Shown here: in pieces, positions 30,570 to 44,297 of the stretch
Layout: each line of letters starts with the position of its first letter
Position numbering within the stretch: position 1 is the first letter of the stretch
NCBI RefSeq assembly: GCF_013778305.1
Contig: NZ_JACEIC010000002.1
Coordinates: forward strand, 499,708 to 563,707
From: Nocardioides agri
GTDB taxonomy: Bacteria > Actinomycetota > Actinomycetes > Propionibacteriales > Nocardioidaceae
DNA: 64,000 nt
Reading direction: 5' to 3'
Translations under genes and position numbers: made by a program
The notes under the pieces: generated by a model
The model's database searches: none
Told to the model about the DNA's origin: nothing
Seen by the model: only the letters and a program-made list of their open reading frames with translations

Positions 30570-32690
30570 TTACCGGTGGCCGTGACCCCCGTGGCCATCT
30601 CCGTGGTGGTGGCCGTGGTGGTGGCCGTGGTGGTGGCCGTGGTGGTGGCCGTGGTGGTGCCCGGTGCGCAACCCGAACCCGTAGGGGTAGAGCGGGTCGT
30701 AGTCGGCGTCCCCGACGTTGATCGGCTCCTGGGCCACGGTCCGCGGCCAGGTCACCGGCAGCTTCCCGGTGAAGGGCCGCTTGCCGAAGACCACGTCAGC
30801 GACACCATCGCCCTCGCTGCCCGGCAGCCAGGAGGCGACCAGGGCGTCGGTCTGCGCGAGCAGGTCCGCGGGGATCTCCAGCGGCCGCCCCGAGACCACG
30901 AGCACGGTGCACGACGCGGCTGCGGCACAGACCTTCTGGACCGCCTGGGTGTCTGCGGCACTGAGCTTCATGGTCTGCTGCTGCCGCGGGGTCCCGCCGT
31001 CGGCGGGGTCCCAGGCCCACTCCGGCCCGCGCACGTCGCCGAAGCCCTCGGCGTACGGCGTCTCACCGACGACCACGATGCCCTCGGCGCCGGCCGGGAC
31101 GGGGGCGCTCGCGTCCTGGCTGAACGTGACGTCGCCGCTGGTCGCGTCCTCGATGCCGTCGAGGATCGTGTCGCCCGGGACGACGTTGGTCGAGCCGCCC
31201 TGCCACGTCAGCGTCCAGCCGCCGGCCTGGTTGCCGATGTTGTCGGCGTTGGAGCCGGCGACGTACACGTCGTCGCGCTTGCTGAGCGGCAGCGTGTGGC
31301 TCTGGTTGCGCAGCAGGACCTGGCTCTCGGCGACCGCCTCGCGGGCCACCGACCGGTGCTCCGCGCTGCCGATCTCGTCGATGTTGCGACGGTCGGTGAA
31401 CGGGTGCTCGAAGAGGCCGAGCTCGAACTTCGCCCGCAGGATCCGGGCGACCGCGTCGTCGATGCGGCTCTGCGGGACCTCACCGCTCGTGACCAACTCG
31501 GTCAGGGTCGGGATGAAGAGGTCCCAGCCGTTCGGGTTGTTGGGCGCCTGGATCGGCTCCATGAACATGTCGACGCCCGCGAGCACAGAGGCCTTCACCT
31601 GGTCGCGGTAGGTGCCCGGCAGCTGCCGGATCGCGCGCCAGTCGGAGATGACGAAGCCCTGGAAGTGCTGCTGCTCCTTGAGCCAGCCGGTGATGAGCTC
31701 CTTGCTGGCGTGCATCTTCACCGGGTTGCCGAGACCGTCCTCGGTCCAGTCGACGCTGGAGAAGGACGGCATGACCGAGCCGACGTCGTGCTGGCGGATC
31801 GCGGGGACGTACGGCGCGAGCGCGAGCTCGGCGAACTCCGCGCGGGAGACCTCCGTGATGCCCTGGTCGATGGGGTACGCCGTGTTCGGGGAGACCACGT
31901 CGCTGGCCCTCGACTCGTCGTAGGTCGTGAGCCCGTCGCCAGCGAAGTGCTTCGCGGTCGCGAGCACCCGGTCGGCGTCGTCCAGCTGACCGCGGCGACC
32001 CTGCAGGCCGTCGATCGCGGCACCGCCGAGCCACGCGGCGAGATCGGGGCTCTCGCCGAAGCTCTCGTAGGTGCGGCCCCAGCGGTCGTCGCGGGCGACG
32101 CAGACGCACGGCGCGAACGCCCACTGCGGGCCGGACGCCCGCGTCTCCTCGGCCGTGATGTGTCCGATCCGCTCCACGAGCCGCGCATCGCGCGTGGCGC
32201 CGAGCCCGATGTTGTGCGGGAAGACCGTGGCGCCGAGCAGGTTGCCGTGACCGTGCACGGAGTCGACGCCGTAGATGAGGGGGATGCCGAGGCGGGTGTC
32301 GAGCGCCGCCTGCTGGTAGCGGTCGATGGCGTCGGCCCAGGCCTCGGGCGTGTTGGGTGTCGGCACGGAGCCGCCGCCCGACAGCACGCTGCCGAGGAGG
32401 TTGGTGGTGATGAGGGCCGGGTTGGCGTCGACGTCGGCGCGCTCGGCCTGGGCCATCTGGCCGATCTTCTCCGCGAGCGTCATCCGGCCGAGCAGGTCCG
32501 CGACCCGCTTGCTGGTGGGCGCGTGGGAGTTCCGGTAGGTGGGCCGGTCAGCGCCGTGCCGACTCGAGTGGTCGGTCGTGGCGGTGGCCGGTGCCTGGAG
32601 CGTCGTGGCCGCGAGGGTGACGGCCGCGAGGACAGCGAGCGCCGACGCCCACCGCCGGGACGGGTGGGCGGACGTGCGTGGGTTGGGCAT
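30570..32690 (-). CDS. Secreted GH3 beta-glucosidase with His-rich C-terminus
   Basis: A 706-residue glycoside hydrolase family 3 enzyme that releases terminal beta-glucose from oligosaccharides. Signal peptide at 1-38 (RWASALAVLAAVTLAATTLQ). The TIM-barrel domain has LIYGVDSVHGHGN, TAKHFAGDG (247-253) and nucleophile Asp350 in GFVISDW. The alpha/beta sandwich domain (QVLLRNQSHTLPLSKRDDVYVAGS; VVSGRPLEIPADLL) follows. The last 30 residues contain 18 His in repeated GHHH units, encoded by a 12-bp tandem repeat. This may bind zinc, nickel or copper outside the cell. It is divergent from a ROK regulator, the likely controller. Confidence 0.92.
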   Translation of the reverse strand: MPNPRTSAHPSRRWASALAVLAAVTLAATTLQAPATATTDHSSRHGADRPTYRNSHAPTSKRVADLLGRMTLAEKIGQMAQAERADVDANPALITTNLLGSVLSGGGSVPTPNTPEAWADAIDRYQQAALDTRLGIPLIYGVDSVHGHGNLLGATVFPHNIGLGATRDARLVERIGHITAEETRASGPQWAFAPCVCVARDDRWGRTYESFGESPDLAAWLGGAAIDGLQGRRGQLDDADRVLATAKHFAGDGLTTYDESRASDVVSPNTAYPIDQGITEVSRAEFAELALAPYVPAIRQHDVGSVMPSFSSVDWTEDGLGNPVKMHASKELITGWLKEQQHFQGFVISDWRAIRQLPGTYRDQVKASVLAGVDMFMEPIQAPNNPNGWDLFIPTLTELVTSGEVPQSRIDDAVARILRAKFELGLFEHPFTDRRNIDEIGSAEHRSVAREAVAESQVLLRNQSHTLPLSKRDDVYVAGSNADNIGNQAGGWTLTWQGGSTNVVPGDTILDGIEDATSGDVTFSQDASAPVPAGAEGIVVVGETPYAEGFGDVRGPEWAWDPADGGTPRQQQTMKLSAADTQAVQKVCAAAASCTVLVVSGRPLEIPADLLAQTDALVASWLPGSEGDGVADVVFGKRPFTGKLPVTWPRTVAQEPINVGDADYDPLYPYGFGLRTGHHHGHHHGHHHGHHHGHHHGDGHGGHGHR
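30601..30660. repeat. 12-bp tandem repeat, five units
   Basis: CCGTGGTGGTGG repeated five times head to tail with one change at the final base. On the minus strand it encodes HHHG units at the C-terminus of the GH3 enzyme. Copy-number change would keep the frame. Confidence 0.9.
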
Positions 32691-32716
32691 GGTCTCTCCT
32701 TGCCGAGTTCAAGGTG

Positions 32717-32730
32717 GTGACGGAGGTCAC
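32717..32730. promoter_or_regulatory. Candidate operator between GH3 and ROK genes
   Basis: GTGAC-GGAG-GTCAC, a 5-bp inverted repeat with a 4-base centre, 27 bases before the GH3 start. A ROK repressor encoded divergently could bind it. The match is short and other dyads cannot be excluded. Confidence 0.3.
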
Positions 32731-32826
32731 GCTAAGAACGCCCAATCCTCCCGGTCAATGCGGAAAGATCCCGATCTCCTCGGTTGTTTGTTCGCTTCCC
32801 GGACCAATCCGACTAGGCTCGCCGCC

Positions 32827-33993
32827 ATGGTCACCGCCGGAGCGCTGGAGCGGCTGCGAGACGCCAACCGGCGCTCGATCACCGCCCTCCTGGCCAGCGA
32901 CGGCCCCATGAGCCGGGCCGACCTGGCGCGCGGCACCGGCCTGTCGCGCACGACGATCTCGAGCCTCGTGGCGGACCTGATCGGGTCGGGTCACGTCGTC
33001 GAGACCGCCGACCGCGGGCGCCCGCACAAGGGCGGCAGCGGGCGGCCACCTCAGCTGATCGCCCTCAGCGCGCCGCGCGGAGCCGTGGCCGGGGTCGACA
33101 TCGGCCACGGCCACGTCCGCGTCGTGGTCGCCGACCGCAGCGGCGCCGTCCACACCGACGAGTCGGACACGCTGGACGTCGACGACCACGGTGCAGACGC
33201 CCTCGACCGGGCGGCCCGCATGGTCCGGGCCGGCCTGACTCAGGCCGGGGTGGACCGCGCCGAACTGCGCGCCGTCGGGATGTGCGTGCCGGCGCCGCTG
33301 GACCGCCGCTCCGCGCGGATCCGCACCGGGATCATGCCGGGCTGGCGGCACCTCTCCCCCGGCGACGAGCTGCAGCGGCGGCTCGACGTACCGGTGTTCG
33401 CCGACAACGACGCCAACCTCGGCGCGCTGGCCGAGCTCAGCCGCGGCGTCGCTCGCGGGCTCGCCGACGTGGTCTACGTGAAGGTCGCCAGCGGGCTGGG
33501 CGCCGGGCTCGTGGTCGGCGGGCGGCTGCACCGAGGCGCGACCGGCATCGCCGGGGAGATCGGCCACGTGCAGGTCGGCGAGGACGGCCAGGTCTGCCGC
33601 TGCGGCAACCGCGGCTGCCTCGAGACGCTCGTCTCCGCGCCGCGACTGGTGGAGGTCCTTCAGCGGGCGTACGACGAGCCGCTCACCGTGGAGTCGATGC
33701 TGAGGCTGGACGTCGAGGGCGACGCCGCCGTACGCCGGGTGCTCAGCGACGCCGGCCGGGCGATCGGTCGCGCGCTCGCGGACCTGTGCAACAGCCTCAA
33801 CCCCGAGGCGATCGTCCTCGGCGGCTCGCTGGGCACCTCGCCGTCGCTCGCCGAGGGCGTCCGCGCCGCGGTCGACCGCTACGCCCAGCCGGACACCGCG
33901 GCCGCCGTCCGGGTGCTCGCCGGCGAGCTGGGCGGCCGCGCCGAGGTCACCGGTGCAGTGTCACTGGCGATCGCTCGGGTGGCGGCGGGGTGA
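32827..33993 (+). CDS. ROK family transcriptional regulator
   Basis: 388 residues. An N-terminal winged helix (SRADLARGTGLSRTTISSLV) is followed by a sugar-kinase-like ROK domain: VAGVDIGHGHVRVVVADRSG, VFADNDANLGALAE, GLGAGLVVGGRLHRGATG and the zinc motif CRCGNRGCLE. Such proteins repress sugar-use genes until a sugar or sugar phosphate binds. It is divergent from the GH3 gene, so that gene is the likely target and a beta-glucoside product the likely signal. The ATG at 32827 is chosen because HTH sequence begins shortly after. It overlaps the MFS gene by 47 bases at the 3' ends. Confidence 0.92.
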   Translation: MVTAGALERLRDANRRSITALLASDGPMSRADLARGTGLSRTTISSLVADLIGSGHVVETADRGRPHKGGSGRPPQLIALSAPRGAVAGVDIGHGHVRVVVADRSGAVHTDESDTLDVDDHGADALDRAARMVRAGLTQAGVDRAELRAVGMCVPAPLDRRSARIRTGIMPGWRHLSPGDELQRRLDVPVFADNDANLGALAELSRGVARGLADVVYVKVASGLGAGLVVGGRLHRGATGIAGEIGHVQVGEDGQVCRCGNRGCLETLVSAPRLVEVLQRAYDEPLTVESMLRLDVEGDAAVRRVLSDAGRAIGRALADLCNSLNPEAIVLGGSLGTSPSLAEGVRAAVDRYAQPDTAAAVRVLAGELGGRAEVTGAVSLAIARVAAG

Positions 33994-35203
33994 GGACCGG
34001 CGGCGCGGCGAGCGCCGCCCGGAGCATCCGCTGGGCGCCCGCCACCAGGACCAGCGCCAGCAGCATCGCCGAGACCGTCACCCCGAACGCCGCGGTGTAG
34101 CCGTGCTCGTCGGCCAGCCGGCCGGCGATCGTCGAGCCGGCGGCGTACCCGAGCCCGGTGGCGCTGGCGAGCACGGTCATCGCGGTCGCCACCCGGGCCG
34201 GCGCGACCACCCGCTCGGCGAGCGTGAAGACGCCGATCATGAACGGCGCGACCGCGCAGCCGAGCACGGCGACGACGGGCACCAGCGCGGCGATGCCGTC
34301 GACGAGCAGCAGGGGCAGCGACAGCACCAGGAGCGCGCTCACGGCGACGAGGATCCGCCGCTCGGGTCCGATGCGCTCGGGGATGAACGCGGTGGCGATG
34401 CCGGCCAGCGCGCTGCCCAGGCCGAGCGCCGCGTGCACGAGGCCGGCGACGCCGGGTTGCCCGGCCGCGGTCGCGAGCGCGGTCGTGCCGGTCTGGGTGG
34501 CGCCGAACAGCATGCCGATCAGCAGCTGCGCGCCGACGAGCACGAGCAGCACCGGCGTCCACAGCCGGCCCGTCGCCAGCGCGGCGCCGCCGCCGCGGGT
34601 GCGGGCGGTGCGGTGCAGGGCGAACGCGGTGCCGAAGACGGCCAGCATGCCTGCCGCCAGCAGCAGCGCGCCGCTCGGCGAGACGAGCACGACGCCGAGG
34701 CCCACCAGCGCCGGCCCGATCGCGAACGACGCCTCGTCGGCGGCGCCCTCGTAGGAGAACGCCACGTCGACCAGGCGGCGCTGGTCGGCGCCGGTGCGCG
34801 CGGTGATCGGGCGCCAGCGGACCCGGGCGAGCGGCCCGACCTGCGGCATCGCCAGGCCGGCGAGCGCGGCGGCAGCGACGACGGCGGCGTCCGCCGCGTC
34901 CGCGTGCACGAGCGCGACCAGGGCGGCCAGGGCCGCGGCGCCGGCCAGCGACTGCGCGAGCACCACGTGGCGCTGACCGAACCGGTCGCTGAGCGACCCG
35001 GCGAACGGTGCGCTGACCGCGTTGGCGACGGCGAGCGCGCCGGCCGAGAGACCGCCGAGCCCGTAGCTGCCGGAGGCCGTGGAGACGAGCAGCAGGGTGC
35101 CGAGCTGGGCCATCGCCAGCGGCAGCCGGGCGAGGAACGCGATCACGACGTACGTCGTGCCCGAGAGCTGGAAGAGCCGTCGGTAGGAGGCAAGGGGCGA
35201 CAC
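33947..35203 (-). CDS. MFS transporter
   Basis: 418 residues, about 12 hydrophobic segments starting at YVVIAFLARLPLAMAQLGTL. The loop 2-3 motif SDRFGQRHVV is a clear MFS signature. Later spans include LLLAAGMLAVFGTAFALH and VVAVLGCAVAPFMIGVFTLA. Substrate cannot be told; drug or metabolite export is most common for this type. The GTG at 35203 begins VSPLASYRRLFQL; the frame extends to 35698 without conserved sequence. It does not appear to be regulated by the adjacent ROK gene, which converges on it. Confidence 0.88.
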   Translation of the reverse strand: MSPLASYRRLFQLSGTTYVVIAFLARLPLAMAQLGTLLLVSTASGSYGLGGLSAGALAVANAVSAPFAGSLSDRFGQRHVVLAQSLAGAAALAALVALVHADAADAAVVAAAALAGLAMPQVGPLARVRWRPITARTGADQRRLVDVAFSYEGAADEASFAIGPALVGLGVVLVSPSGALLLAAGMLAVFGTAFALHRTARTRGGGAALATGRLWTPVLLVLVGAQLLIGMLFGATQTGTTALATAAGQPGVAGLVHAALGLGSALAGIATAFIPERIGPERRILVAVSALLVLSLPLLLVDGIAALVPVVAVLGCAVAPFMIGVFTLAERVVAPARVATAMTVLASATGLGYAAGSTIAGRLADEHGYTAAFGVTVSAMLLALVLVAGAQRMLRAALAAPPVLTPPPPERSPVTLHR

Positions 35204-35312
35204 GGGGGGCGCCTTTCGGGTGCGTCGGAACGACGCGCCGAACCCACCTCCAAGACGCGTGAAACCCTGAACAACCGCCCATCCTAGGGCTGCCCCGGCT
35301 ACCGCCGAGAAT

Positions 35313-35376
35313 CGTCGAGAGACGCCGATCGGCCCCTTTTCGACTGTGGAGAAGGGCCGATTCACGTCTCTCGACG
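35313..35376 (-). terminator. Long imperfect hairpin between the NYN and MFS genes
   Basis: CGTCGAGAGACG with CGATCGGCCCCTT (35313-35338) pairs with AAGGGCCGAT plus CACGTCTCTCGACG (35352-35376), about 24 pairs with 3 mismatches around a 13-base loop. It begins 16 bases past the NYN stop and ~110 bases before the MFS start. A terminator for the NYN gene is most likely; a T tract is weak. Confidence 0.6.
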
Positions 35377-35391
35377 GGAGAGGGGGCCGGG

Positions 35392-35757
35392 TCAGAGCTG
35401 GTCGAGCAGCCAGGACGGGCCGAGCGTCTGCGCACCGACGCCACCGACCCGCGCCTGCAGCATCCGGTCGGCGGTCACGACCACCACCCGGCCCCGCGCG
35501 GCGGCGGCCCGGGCCTCGGCGAGGATCGTGTCGTCGCCGGGCCCCTTCGCGTGCACGGTGCGGACGTGGCCGTCGCGGCCCGCCCTCACGCCGCCCTTGG
35601 CCTGGCCCTCGAGCACCAGCACGATCTCGTCGTACGACGTGTCCGCGACGAGCAGCGCCTCGTGGAGACGTCGCGCGGCCCCGGCCCGGTCCTTCCACCA
35701 GCCGTCGGGACGACTGCCGACGACGTTGGCCGCGTCGACGACCAGGGTCTGGGTCAC
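35392..35757 (-). CDS. NYN/PIN-like domain protein
   Basis: 121 residues. The fold's acidic residues are visible: TLVVDAANVVGSRPDGWW (Asp), DEIVLVLEGQAKGGV (Glu), and GPGDDTILAEA (Asp pair), with the last strand VVVVTADRMLQARV. NYN proteins are PIN-fold ribonucleases acting on RNA. The GTG start (MTQTLVVDA) lies 22 bases downstream of the ffh stop region on the other side; the small gene is otherwise isolated. Substrate is unknown. Confidence 0.85.
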   Translation of the reverse strand: MTQTLVVDAANVVGSRPDGWWKDRAGAARRLHEALLVADTSYDEIVLVLEGQAKGGVRAGRDGHVRTVHAKGPGDDTILAEARAAAARGRVVVVTADRMLQARVGGVGAQTLGPSWLLDQL

Positions 35758-35779
35758 GCCGCCTCCCCCGGGCGTCCCG

Positions 35780-37351
35780 TCACTTCAGGTACTTGGAGAA
35801 GTCCTTGGGCAGGTCGAGCGCGGCGGCCGCCTGCTCGTAGTCGATGCCCTCGCCGCCGGCGGGCGTGCCGAACGGGTTGGTGGGTGCCGCGGCGGCCTTC
35901 TCCTTGGCCGCAGCCGCCTCCTGGGCGGCCTTGGCGGGGTTGCCGGACCGCTTCGCGCCCTTGCCCTTCTTGGGCTGGGCCTTGGACTTGCCTCGCTTGC
36001 CGCCGCCCATGCCCGGCATCCCGGGCATCCCCGGCATGCCGGGGATCCCGCCGCCACGGGCCATCGACTGCATCATCTTCCGGGCCTCGAAGAACCGGTC
36101 GACCAGCTGGTTGACGTCGGAGACCTGGCGGCCCGAGCCCTTGGCGATGCGCGCCCGGCGGGAGCCGTCGATCAGCTTCGGGTTCGCCCGCTCGGTCGGC
36201 GTCATCGACTGGATGATCGCCTGGATCCGGTCGATCTCGCGCTCGTCGAAGTTCTCGAGCTGCTCGCGGAACTGCCCCATCCCGGGCAGCATCCCCATGA
36301 TCTTCGACATCGAGCCGAGCTTGCGCACCTGCTGCATCTGCTCGAGGAAGTCGTCGAGGGTGAAGTCGCCGGTCTGCAGCTTGCCCGCGGCCTTGGCGGC
36401 CTGCTCGGCGTCGAAGGTCTTCTCGGCCTGCTCGATCAGGGTGAGCATGTCGCCCATGTCGAGGATGCGAGAGGCCATCCGGTCGGGGTGGAAGAGGTCG
36501 AAGTCGGTCATCTTCTCGCCGTTGGAGGCGAACATGACCGGCTTGCCGGTGATCGAGGCGATCGACAGCGCGGCACCACCGCGGGCGTCGCCGTCGAGCT
36601 TGGTGAGCACGACGCCGTCGTAGCCGACACCGTCGAGGAACGCCTGGGCGGTGCTGACCGCGTCCTGGCCGATCATGGCGTCCACGACGAAGAGCACCTC
36701 GTCGGGGTCGACGGCGTCGCGGATGTCAGCGGCCTGCTTCATCATCTCCGCGTCCACGCCGAGACGGCCGGCCGTGTCGACGATGACGGTGTCGTGCAGC
36801 GTGCGCTTGGCCTCCTCGATCGCCCCACGGGCGACGGCCACCGGGTCGCCGACGCCGTTGCCCGGCTCGGGGGCGAAGACGGTGACGCCGACGCGCTCGC
36901 CGTTGACCTGGAGCTGGTTGACGGCGTTGGGCCGCTGCAGGTCGGCGGCGACGAGCATCGGCGAGCGGCCCTGCTCCTTGAGCCACAGCGCGAGCTTGGC
37001 GGCGAGCGTCGTCTTGCCGGCGCCCTGGAGGCCGGCGAGCATGATGACGGTCGGGCCGGACTTGGCGTAGCGCAGCCGGCGGGTCTCGCCGCCGAGGATC
37101 GCGACGAGCTCCTCGTGCACGATCTTGATGACCTGCTGGGCGGGGTTCAGCGCCTGGCTGACCTCCTCGCCGCGGGCCCGGTCCTTGACCGCGGCGACGA
37201 ACTCCTTGACGACGGGCAGCGCCACGTCGGCCTCGAGCAGGGCGATCCGGATCTCGCGCGCGGTCGCGTCGATGTCGGCCTCGGAGAGCCGGCCCTTCCC
37301 CCGGAGGTTCTTGAAGGTGTCGGCGAGCCGGTCGGAAAGAGTGGCGAACAA
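35780..37351 (-). CDS. ffh: Signal recognition particle GTPase Ffh
   Basis: Binds signal sequences at the ribosome and delivers them to FtsY. 523 residues with N domain (FATLSDRLADTFKNLRGKGR), G domain (AGLQGAGKTTLAAKLA, DTAGRLGVD, TKLDGDARGG) and Met-rich M domain (LPGMGQFREQ; MGMLPGM). The C-terminus carries a GMPGMPGMPGM stretch and a basic tail (KRGKSKAQPKKGKGAKRS). The family start is a TTG at 37351, with GAGG upstream; an ATG/GTG-led frame to 37393 adds 14 unlike residues. Confidence 0.94.
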   Translation of the reverse strand: MFATLSDRLADTFKNLRGKGRLSEADIDATAREIRIALLEADVALPVVKEFVAAVKDRARGEEVSQALNPAQQVIKIVHEELVAILGGETRRLRYAKSGPTVIMLAGLQGAGKTTLAAKLALWLKEQGRSPMLVAADLQRPNAVNQLQVNGERVGVTVFAPEPGNGVGDPVAVARGAIEEAKRTLHDTVIVDTAGRLGVDAEMMKQAADIRDAVDPDEVLFVVDAMIGQDAVSTAQAFLDGVGYDGVVLTKLDGDARGGAALSIASITGKPVMFASNGEKMTDFDLFHPDRMASRILDMGDMLTLIEQAEKTFDAEQAAKAAGKLQTGDFTLDDFLEQMQQVRKLGSMSKIMGMLPGMGQFREQLENFDEREIDRIQAIIQSMTPTERANPKLIDGSRRARIAKGSGRQVSDVNQLVDRFFEARKMMQSMARGGGIPGMPGMPGMPGMGGGKRGKSKAQPKKGKGAKRSGNPAKAAQEAAAAKEKAAAAPTNPFGTPAGGEGIDYEQAAAALDLPKDFSKYLK

Positions 37352-37436
37352 GTCGTGGCCCTCGGTGCAGAGACGGTCAGGTGGAGGTGCCAAGACTAAC
37401 CGGGCGACCGCGGTACGCCGTACGCGGCGACGTCAC

Positions 37437-41770
<4,334 letters not shown>

Positions 41771-41921
41771 GGAACCTCCAGGGATCACATCTCGGGAGGG
41801 CGGTCACCCGTCGACTGCGCTGTCGGCCGCTGAGCCCGCCCCATTGCGGATCACCTTCGACGCCCGACGTTTCCCCCCGCGCCGCCGCATGTTGCGGTCA
41901 GGAAACGAGTGCCGCCGCTGT

Positions 41922-41937
41922 GTTACGACCACGTTTC
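41922..41937. promoter_or_regulatory. Candidate GlnR site upstream of amtB
   Basis: GTTAC-GACCAC-GTTTC; on the minus strand this reads GAAAC-n6-GTAAC, the half-sites and spacing used by GlnR, the actinobacterial nitrogen regulator that activates amtB-glnK-glnD. It lies ~150 bases before the amtB start. Half-site order is reversed from the textbook pair, so a further half-site would be needed for a full box. Confidence 0.4.
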
Positions 41938-42030
41938 TCGACGGTGGTCGTCCGCAGACGTCGACGGTCGGGCCCGGGCCGGGCGGCAGATATGATGCGC
42001 GGGCACTGACGCCGGTTACGAGGGATCTCC

Positions 42031-42729
42031 GTGGTTCACCATCAGTACGACGACGTGTGGATCGTGATCCCCGTCTACAACGAGGCACCCGTCGTCCGGG
42101 CGGTCATCGAGCACGTGCTCACCGTCTTCCCGAACGTGGTCTGCGTCGACGACGGCAGCTCGGACGGCTCGATCGAGGAGATCGCCGTCACCCGCGCGCA
42201 CCTCGTGCGGCACCCGGTCAACCTCGGCCAGGGCGCCTCGCTCGAGACCGGCCTCGCCTACGCCCGCTCGCAGCCCGGAGCGGCGTACTTCGTGACGTTC
42301 GACGCCGACGGGCAGCACCGCACGTCGGACGCCGAGGCGATGATCGCCGTGGCTCGCAGCGGGGAGGCCGACGTCGTGCTCGGGACGCGGTTCGGCAGCG
42401 GCGCGGGCGAGCAGCAGGTGCCGCGCCTCAAGCGGGTCGTGCTCCGGGCCGCGGCGCTCACCAGCCCGTCGAGCCGGCGGCTGAAGCTGACCGATGCGCA
42501 CAACGGCCTCCGCGTGCTGACCCGGCCGGTGGCCGACGATCTGCGGATCACGATGAACGGCATGGCCCACGCCTCCGAGATCGTGCAGCACCTGAGCCAC
42601 TCCGCCTGGCGGGTCCGGGAGGTCCCGGTGACGATCGACTACACCGACTACTCCCGCAGCAAGGGCCAGTCGCTGATCAACGGCGTCAACATCCTGTTCG
42701 ACCTCTCCCTGCGGCAACGGAAGGGCTGA
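42031..42729 (+). CDS. Family 2 glycosyltransferase
   Basis: 232 residues of the GT-A fold (GT2). Nucleotide-sugar site: [12 protein letters not shown] and the DxD-type FDADGQHR, with [18 protein letters not shown] between. The C-terminal part ([11 protein letters not shown] ... [11 protein letters not shown]) resembles polyprenyl-phosphate glycosyltransferases of the DPMS type, without membrane spans of its own. The DUF2304 membrane gene begins four bases later and probably serves as its membrane anchor. Start is a GTG. Confidence 0.9.
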   Translation: MVHHQYDDVWIVIPVYNEAPVVRAVIEHVLTVFPNVVCVDDGSSDGSIEEIAVTRAHLVRHPVNLGQGASLETGLAYARSQPGAAYFVTFDADGQHRTSDAEAMIAVARSGEADVVLGTRFGSGAGEQQVPRLKRVVLRAAALTSPSSRRLKLTDAHNGLRVLTRPVADDLRITMNGMAHASEIVQHLSHSAWRVREVPVTIDYTDYSRSKGQSLINGVNILFDLSLRQRKG

Positions 42730-42733
42730 GCCC

Positions 42734-43132
42734 ATGCCGATCCAAGTACTCCTCATCGCGTCGGTGCTGCTGGTCGTCTTCATCGGCGTCCGCCGCTCAC
42801 CGACCATCCACGTCCAGGCCGGCAAGCGGATCGCGATCGTGCTGTTCGCGATCGCCAACGTCTACGCCGTCCTGCGACCCGAGCAGGTCAACGAGCTCGC
42901 CGTCGCCCTGGGGGTGGGTCGCGGCACCGACCTGGTGCTCTACGCCACCGTGGTCGCGTTCATGGCGGTCACGTTCAACGTCTTCCAGCGCTTCCAGCAG
43001 GTCGACCGTCGCTACACCGACCTCGCGCGCACCGTCGCGCTGCGCGAGGCGGAGACCATCAACCGCGAGCGCGGCCTCACCCGTGAGTCCCAGCCGCCGG
43101 TCCTGCACCCGGACGAGCACCGCGCGCCCTGA
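42734..43132 (+). CDS. DUF2304 membrane protein
   Basis: 132 residues with segments at ~3-20, 30-46 and 66-84 ([20 protein letters not shown]), then a basic/acidic coiled-coil tail ([20 protein letters not shown]). DUF2304 genes habitually follow GT2 genes of the polyprenyl-phosphate type, suggesting a two-component transferase for cell-surface glycans; the family is not biochemically defined. It converges on ftsY with a 6-base gap. Confidence 0.88.
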   Translation: MPIQVLLIASVLLVVFIGVRRSPTIHVQAGKRIAIVLFAIANVYAVLRPEQVNELAVALGVGRGTDLVLYATVVAFMAVTFNVFQRFQQVDRRYTDLARTVALREAETINRERGLTRESQPPVLHPDEHRAP

Positions 43133-43138
43133 CGGGCG

Positions 43139-44263
43139 CTACCCCAGCAGCGCGTCGACGAACGCCGCGGGCTCGAACGGCGCCAGGTCGTCGGCACCCT
43201 CGCCGAGCCCGACCAGCTTGACGGGTACGCCGAGCTCGCGCTGCACCTGGACGACGATGCCGCCCTTGGCGGAGCCGTCCAGCTTGGTGAGCACGATGCC
43301 GGTGACGTCGACGACCTCGCTGAAGACCCGCGCCTGGATCAGCCCGTTCTGACCGGTCGTCGCGTCGAGCACGAGCAGCACCTCGGTGACCGGCGCCTGC
43401 TTCTCGATCACCCGCTTGACCTTGCCGAGCTCGTCCATGAGGCCGGCCTTGTTCTGGAGCCGTCCAGCGGTGTCGACGATGACGGTGTCGGCGCCGGTGT
43501 CGATCCCCTCCTTGACCGCCTCGAACGCGACGCTGGCGGGGTCGGTGCCCTCGGGGCCGCGCACGACGTCGACGCCGACCCGCTCCCCCCAGGTGGCGAG
43601 CTGCTCGACGGCGGCGGCGCGGAACGTGTCGGCGGCGCCGAGGACGACGCTGTGCTCCTCGGCGACGAGGATCCGCGAGATCTTGCCGACCGTGGTGGTC
43701 TTGCCGGCGCCGTTGACGCCGACCACCAGGACCACGCCCGGCTTGCCGTCGTCGCCGCTCACCTGGAGGCGACGGTCCATCCCGGCGTCGACCAGGGTGA
43801 GCAGCTCCTCGCGCAGCACGGCCCGTGGGTCCTCCGTGGAGCCCTCGACCCGCAGGCGGGTGCGCAGCCGCCCGACGAGCTCCTGCGTGGGCGCGACGCC
43901 GACGTCAGCGGTCAGCAGGGTGTCCTCGATCGCCTCCCAGGTGTCCTCGTCGAGGCGATCGCGGGAGAGCAGGGCGAGCAGGCCGCGGCCCAGGCCGCTC
44001 TGAGAGCCGGCGAGCCGCTGGCGCAGGCGCACCAGGCGCGACGCGGTGCCCTCGGGCCTCTCCAGCGTCGGCGCGGACGGCAGGTCCGGCGCCTCGGCCT
44101 CGACCGGGGTCTCCGCGATCGGCGGCGGCACGGTGGCCTCCGGGGCCGGCGCCGCGGGCGGCGCCGACCTGCGCCGGCTGGAGACCGTCAGCCCGACGAC
44201 GAGCGCGATGAGTGCGACCGCCACCAGGGCGATCACTACGACCAGGAACACCGTCGAGTTCAT
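43139..44263 (-). CDS. ftsY: Signal recognition particle receptor FtsY
   Basis: Docks Ffh-ribosome complexes at the membrane. 374 residues: an N-terminal membrane helix ([20 protein letters not shown]), a short acidic/Pro-Ala linker, N domain ([19 protein letters not shown]) and G domain ([57 protein letters not shown]). A true N-terminal span is typical of high-GC Gram-positive FtsY. It lies downstream of smc and two small genes. Confidence 0.94.
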   Translation of the reverse strand: MNSTVFLVVVIALVAVALIALVVGLTVSSRRRSAPPAAPAPEATVPPPIAETPVEAEAPDLPSAPTLERPEGTASRLVRLRQRLAGSQSGLGRGLLALLSRDRLDEDTWEAIEDTLLTADVGVAPTQELVGRLRTRLRVEGSTEDPRAVLREELLTLVDAGMDRRLQVSGDDGKPGVVLVVGVNGAGKTTTVGKISRILVAEEHSVVLGAADTFRAAAVEQLATWGERVGVDVVRGPEGTDPASVAFEAVKEGIDTGADTVIVDTAGRLQNKAGLMDELGKVKRVIEKQAPVTEVLLVLDATTGQNGLIQARVFSEVVDVTGIVLTKLDGSAKGGIVVQVQRELGVPVKLVGLGEGADDLAPFEPAAFVDALLG

Positions 44264-44297
44264 GGCTCAATCCAATCAGAGCCGGCCGACGCTCCGG

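Noticed and set aside
30570..30660. His tail as a vector-derived affinity tag
   Set aside because: The units are HHHG repeats from a 12-bp genomic tandem repeat continuous with host sequence, not a standard six-His tag.
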